Shown: positions 60,269-64,000 of the stretch, piece after piece
Layout: each line of letters opens with the position of its first letter
How positions within the stretch are numbered: the stretch's first letter is position 1
Origin: Pseudomonadota bacterium
GTDB lineage: Bacteria > Myxococcota_A > Polyangia > Polyangiales > Polyangiaceae
DNA: 64,000 nucleotides
Assembly: GCA_023428245.1 (NCBI GenBank)
Contig: JAEYYX010000038.1
Location: forward strand, 1 to 64,000
Reading direction: 5' to 3'
Program-made: the position numbers and the translations under genes
Notes under the pieces: model-generated
Told to the model about the DNA's origin: nothing
The model's database searches: none
What the model saw: only the letters and a program-made list of their open reading frames with translations

Positions 60269-63200
60269 GAACCATCTCCTCCGTAAGGGGCTCGTCCCGC
60301 TCATCACGAATCAAGCTCTTGCCATCGGCGAGCGAGCCGAAGATGTAATAAAGCCCCGGCACGATCAAAACACCGAAAACCGTCCCGAACAGCATCCCCC
60401 CAAGCGCGGAAGCGCCGATGGTGCGATTGCCGATTGCACCGGGACCGGTGGCTCGCACGAGCGGAATCAGGCCCGCAATGAACGCAAACGAGGTCATGAG
60501 GATCGGGCGGAAGCGCACCTTCGCCCCCTCAATCGCCGCCTGCGCGAGGTTCGAGCCCTGTCTGCGTTTCTGCACCGCGAACTCCACGATGAGGACCGCG
60601 TTCTTCCCGAGCAAGCCGACCAACATGACAAGACCGACTTGCGCGTAAATGTCATTGGCGAGTCCCATCCCCTTGAGGAGCAAGAGCGATCCAAACACTC
60701 CAGGTGGCAACGAGAGCACCACGGCGAACGGGATGATGAAACTTTCGTATTGGGCGGCGAGCACCAAGTACACGAACGCAAGCACGATCAGGAAGATGAA
60801 CAGAGCTTCGTTCTTTCTCTGCGCTTCATCGAAGGACAACCCTTCCCAAGCGATGTCGTAGCCGCGAGGCAGCGTTTCCGCCGCGACCTCTTTGACCGCC
60901 GCGAGCGCGTCACCGCTCGTAAAGCCCAGCGTCGGGCCGCCGCGAATCGCCGCCGAATTGTAGAGGTTGTAACGAGTGATTTCGTTTGGCCCCTGAGTCT
61001 TCTTCAACGTCATGAACGCCGAATAGGGGACCATCTCGCCGCGATCGTTCTTCACATAGAGGTTCAAGATGTCCGAAGGCAGCCTGCGGAACTCTGGAGC
61101 CGCCTGTGTGTAGACCTTGAAGAAATTCTGGAACCGAATGAACCCCTGCTCGTAAGTGCTTCCGATCAGAATATCGAGGTTGTCCATTGCGGTCTTGATG
61201 GAGACTCCCTTTTGCATCGCGAGCTCGTTATCGATGACGAGCTCGTACTGAGGGTAGTTTGCCGCAAAGAACGTAAAGAGTCCTGTGAGTTCCTTGCGCT
61301 TGCGCAAGTTGTCCATGAACTCCTGATTGATTCGATCGAACTCCTGATAGTCGGTGCTGTTTGTCTTATCGAGCAAGCGCAACGCGAAACCGCTCGCAGC
61401 CCCGTAGCCGGGCACCGCTGGCGGCTCAAAAAACTCGACGATGGCCCCGATATCCTTCGACCTCTCTTCGAGCTCTTCGATGATCTGGGTCGCCGAGTGT
61501 TTTCTCTCACTCCAGCTCTTGAGGTTGATCAAACACGTGCCCGCGTTCGACCCGCGGCCCTCCGTGAGCACCTCGTAACCGGCCAAGGAGGACACGGACT
61601 CAATACCCTCGACCTCCTCGGCGATCGCCTGGAGCTCTCGCGAGACAGCGTTGGTTTGCTCCAGCGTGGAGCCGGGCGGGGTCTGAATGATCGCGTAGAT
61701 CATTCCCTGGTCCTCGTTCGGCACGAACCCTGCGGGCAGGATCTCATTGACCTGGAGAATCCCGAGACAGAACGCGATCAAGAGCCCGAACGTGACGCTC
61801 CGTCTCGTCACGATCCGTTCGAGCGCCTTCACGTAAGCTCCCGTCCCGCGTTCAAATACCCTGTTGAACGCCGAAAGCAGGACCTGAATCGGGGTGCGCC
61901 GCTTGGGTCTGCCGTGGTCGTTCTTCAAGATCATCGCACACAAGACGGGAGTGAGCGTCAGCGCAACGACGCCAGACAGCACGATTGACGAAGCCATCGT
62001 GATCGCAAACTGCCGGTAGAAGATACCTACCGGGCCGGTCATGAACGCGACAGGCACGAAGACCGCCGTCATCAAGAGCGTGATCGCGACTACCGCCCCG
62101 CTGATCTCCCCCATCACGCTCTTGACGGCTTGGTAGGGGGAAAGATGCTCCTCGGCCATCTTCGCGTGCACCGCCTCGACGACGACGATCGCGTCATCCA
62201 CGACCACGCCGATCGAGAGAACCAGCGCGAACAGCGTGATGAGGTTGATCGAGATCCCGAAAACTTGCATGAAGATGAAGGAGCCCACGAGCGAAACGGG
62301 CACTGCTAGCGTCGGGATCAGCGTCGAACGGACGTCACCCAGGAAAAGGAACACGACCAGGGCCACGAGCGCGAAGGCTTCGCCCAAGGTGTGGACGACC
62401 TTTTCGATCGACGCGTCGAGGAACGATGAGACGTCGTAGCTGATCTGGTAATCCATCCCTGCGGGGAACGTTGTCGCTTTGAGCTCCTCAAGCTTCTCTT
62501 TGACGTTCACAATGACCTCGCTAGCGTTGCTGCCGTAGGTCTGCTTGAGAACGATCGCCGCCGAGGGGTGTCCGTCCAAGTTCGAGTAAATATCGAAGAA
62601 CTCGCTCCCGAGCTCCACCTGCGCCACGTCCTTCAGCCGGAGCATTTGGCCGTCGGGGTTGGCCCGAATGATGATGTTTTCGTACTGCTCCGGCTGGTTG
62701 TAGCGGCCTTCGTAGACGAGCACGTATTCGAGGGCTTGCGCCTGTTTACCGGAGGCCTGCCCGATGCGCCCGGGACGTCCGATCACGCTCTGCTCCGAGA
62801 TGGCGTCCATGACCTCCTCGGTCGACACGCTGTACGCCCGCATCCGATCGGGATTGAGCCAAACGCGCATCGCGTACTGGCGCGAGCCTAAGATGCGCGT
62901 TTGAGCGATGCCTTTGATGCGACCAAGCTCCGGCAGCATGTGCACGTTCGCGAAGTTATAGAGAAACTTCTGATCGGCACTCTTCTCCGTGCTGTACAGA
63001 TTCACATACATGAGCATGCTCGGCTGTACGAAGTTCACGACGACACCCTCGAGCTGCACGAGCGGAGGGAGACGGCTCATGACCTGATCGACGCGGTTCT
63101 TCACGTTGACCATCGCCTGGTTTGGATCGGTGCCGAGCTCGAAAATGACCTGTATGGTCGCTTCTCCGGCGCTGGTTGCGTCGGAGATGATGTAGCTCAT

Positions 63201-63422
63201 CCCTTGTACGCCGTTGATGGCGCGCTCGAGCGTGATGAGCGAGGACTGGACAAGGACGTCCGCGCTCGCCCCCGGAAAATCGACGGTCACGATCACGCGC
63301 GGCGGCGAGATTTCAGGGAACTGCGAGATCGGGCGCGACCGCATGGAGAGCAGCCCGACAAACACAACGACGGCCGATAGCACCATGGCGAGGACCGGCC
63401 GATGAATGAATCTACCGGTCAC
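60258..63422 (-). CDS. RND multidrug efflux transporter, HAE1 (AcrB/MexB) family
   Basis: This 1054-residue proton-driven inner-membrane pump has 12 TM helices with two large periplasmic loops. Signatures are the N-terminus FIHRPVLAMVLSAVVVFVGL, FPGASADVLVQS, the TM4 Asp pair in SIGVVVDDAIVVVEAVH, and VGLLGKNAVLIVEFA in TM10. The start is GTG. The length and the FPGAS and VVVDDA motifs mark the HAE1 drug-efflux group rather than the HME metal-efflux group. The long plus-strand open frame opposite is a shadow. Confidence 0.95.
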   Translation of the reverse strand: MTGRFIHRPVLAMVLSAVVVFVGLLSMRSRPISQFPEISPPRVIVTVDFPGASADVLVQSSLITLERAINGVQGMSYIISDATSAGEATIQVIFELGTDPNQAMVNVKNRVDQVMSRLPPLVQLEGVVVNFVQPSMLMYVNLYSTEKSADQKFLYNFANVHMLPELGRIKGIAQTRILGSRQYAMRVWLNPDRMRAYSVSTEEVMDAISEQSVIGRPGRIGQASGKQAQALEYVLVYEGRYNQPEQYENIIIRANPDGQMLRLKDVAQVELGSEFFDIYSNLDGHPSAAIVLKQTYGSNASEVIVNVKEKLEELKATTFPAGMDYQISYDVSSFLDASIEKVVHTLGEAFALVALVVFLFLGDVRSTLIPTLAVPVSLVGSFIFMQVFGISINLITLFALVLSIGVVVDDAIVVVEAVHAKMAEEHLSPYQAVKSVMGEISGAVVAITLLMTAVFVPVAFMTGPVGIFYRQFAITMASSIVLSGVVALTLTPVLCAMILKNDHGRPKRRTPIQVLLSAFNRVFERGTGAYVKALERIVTRRSVTFGLLIAFCLGILQVNEILPAGFVPNEDQGMIYAIIQTPPGSTLEQTNAVSRELQAIAEEVEGIESVSSLAGYEVLTEGRGSNAGTCLINLKSWSERKHSATQIIEELEERSKDIGAIVEFFEPPAVPGYGAASGFALRLLDKTNSTDYQEFDRINQEFMDNLRKRKELTGLFTFFAANYPQYELVIDNELAMQKGVSIKTAMDNLDILIGSTYEQGFIRFQNFFKVYTQAAPEFRRLPSDILNLYVKNDRGEMVPYSAFMTLKKTQGPNEITRYNLYNSAAIRGGPTLGFTSGDALAAVKEVAAETLPRGYDIAWEGLSFDEAQRKNEALFIFLIVLAFVYLVLAAQYESFIIPFAVVLSLPPGVFGSLLLLKGMGLANDIYAQVGLVMLVGLLGKNAVLIVEFAVQKRRQGSNLAQAAIEGAKVRFRPILMTSFAFIAGLIPLVRATGPGAIGNRTIGASALGGMLFGTVFGVLIVPGLYYIFGSLADGKSLIRDERDEPLTEEMVHES

Positions 63423-63492
63423 GATTTCACCTCAGGCGCGTTCACTTTGGGCTGTGCAGTCGAGCGGCCCTTCCCAGACTCTGTTGGTGAGG

Positions 63493-64000
63493 TCATTCTG
63501 CCGGGACCTCCAGCTGAGCGTGGACCTCAGCGGGCGCCTTGAACTCCGCGTGAATGAGGCTCCCGTCACGAACCTTCCTGAGACCGTCGACAAGGACGCG
63601 CTCGTTCTCCTCGAGTCCGCTCGCAACGGCGTAGAGCTGCGGTAACTCCGCAGCGACGGTGATCGGGCGGGAGTGGACGACGTTCTGCTCGTCGACGACG
63701 AAGACGAACTTCTTGTCCAGGACCTCAAAGGTCGCCTTTTGAGGGATGAGCAGCGCATTGTGCAGCGGTACGCTCATGACAACCTTTCCCGTCTCGCCAT
63801 GGCGGAGCAGGCCACTCGGGTTCGGAAAGGTGGCGCGGAATGCGATATTGCCGGTCTCGCTGTTGAAGTCGGCTTCGATTGTCTCGACTTTTCCGGGGTG
63901 CTCGAAGAGCTCTCCGCTGGCCATCAACAGGCGCACAAAGGTCGCTTCGTCGCTCGGGGGTCTCGACTTGTAGGATAGGTACTCGGCCTCAGAGACATTG
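63493..64000 (-). CDS. RND efflux periplasmic adaptor (MFP) subunit, 5' part missing
   Basis: This is the C-terminal part of a membrane fusion protein; the frame stays open to the window edge, so the N-terminus lies outside. Visible parts are the segment beginning NVSEAEYLSYKS, the beta-barrel with GKVETIEADFNSETGNIAFR and GLLRHGETGKVVMSV, and the membrane-proximal domain with LIPQKATFEVLDKKFVFVVD and NERVLVDGLRKVRDGSLI. It joins the pump and the outer-membrane channel. The pump gene starts 70 bases after its stop. Confidence 0.9.
   Translation of the reverse strand, partial: NVSEAEYLSYKSRPPSDEATFVRLLMASGELFEHPGKVETIEADFNSETGNIAFRATFPNPSGLLRHGETGKVVMSVPLHNALLIPQKATFEVLDKKFVFVVDEQNVVHSRPITVAAELPQLYAVASGLEENERVLVDGLRKVRDGSLIHAEFKAPAEVHAQLEVPAE

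Noticed and set aside
60105..61988. 627-residue plus-strand open frame across the RND pump and channel genes
   Set aside because: It is antisense to highly conserved HAE1 and OprM coding sequence and its translation has no family signature.
1..64000. tRNA genes, rRNA, CRISPR arrays, IS elements, prophage or integrase genes
   Set aside because: I looked for cloverleaf T-loop sequences, regularly spaced repeats, transposase or integrase motifs and phage genes and saw none; a tRNAscan or repeat search could still find something I missed.

Overview
This is high-GC bacterial DNA, densely packed with genes, with many GTG starts and ATGA/TGATG overlaps. Several traits point to a myxobacterium-like member of the Myxococcota, though no species can be named. 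These are a pilMNOPQ type IV pilus operon, lipoproteins with Gly/Ser/Ala-rich linkers directly after the lipobox, Cys-rich Dickkopf-like repeats, a MYXO-CTERM-like C-terminal anchor, a Ser/Thr kinase with an FHA domain, and DUF4388 and roadblock/LC7 proteins. I saw no tRNA or rRNA gene, IS element, prophage or CRISPR array.

Layout. 0.07-5.5 kb: pilMNOPQ on the minus strand. 5.5-6.7 kb: an intergenic region with three GGGTC-N6-GACCC dyads, then a divergent FliA/WhiG-type sigma factor. 6.8-11.6 kb: an rRNA/tRNA m5U methyltransferase, cdsA, a large phosphodiester-glycosidase protein and a small membrane protein. 11.7-13.8 kb: a TPR-zincin protein, then a 40-residue peptide with three CPCG units, an ECF sigma factor and a Cys-rich membrane protein. 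13.8-18.6 kb: an N-acetylglutamate synthase, a DUF4380-like protein, a secreted protein and a membrane-anchored MutS-like ATPase. 18.6-23.4 kb: an island of secreted proteins, namely a lipoprotein with a lectin/lyase-like fold, a Cys-rich lipoprotein, an LPMO-like protein with a myxosortase-type tail, and a decayed Cys-rich gene.

23.4-31.7 kb: a dicarboxylate/amino acid symporter, a QEGLA-motif zincin with a DEAD-box helicase, a TPR membrane protein, tcdA, tatD and an SRPBCC protein. 31.9-39.2 kb: a GH9 glucanase, a thioesterase, malQ with a siroheme dehydrogenase, and a kinase-FHA-GGDEF-like protein. 39.4-46.7 kb: a LysR regulator, cysC, a chalcone-isomerase-like protein, a sulfotransferase, a MutS-like gene broken at a 17-C tract, and a LolA-like protein. 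47.1-55.7 kb: a KAS III enzyme, a phosphoesterase lipoprotein, cysQ, an adenylation-dehydratase fusion overlapping an aromatic ammonia-lyase, an ApeP-like dehydratase and a DedA protein. 55.8-64 kb: DUF4388 and roadblock proteins, amt, and an RND efflux operon cut by the window edge.

Two groups of genes read as functional systems. CysC, the sulfotransferase and CysQ cover PAPS synthesis, use and PAP recycling. The ligase-dehydratase, ammonia-lyase and ApeP-like genes resemble part of an aryl-polyene/flexirubin-type pigment pathway. The least explained element is the CPCG peptide, ECF sigma and Cys-membrane-protein cassette at 12.6-13.8 kb.
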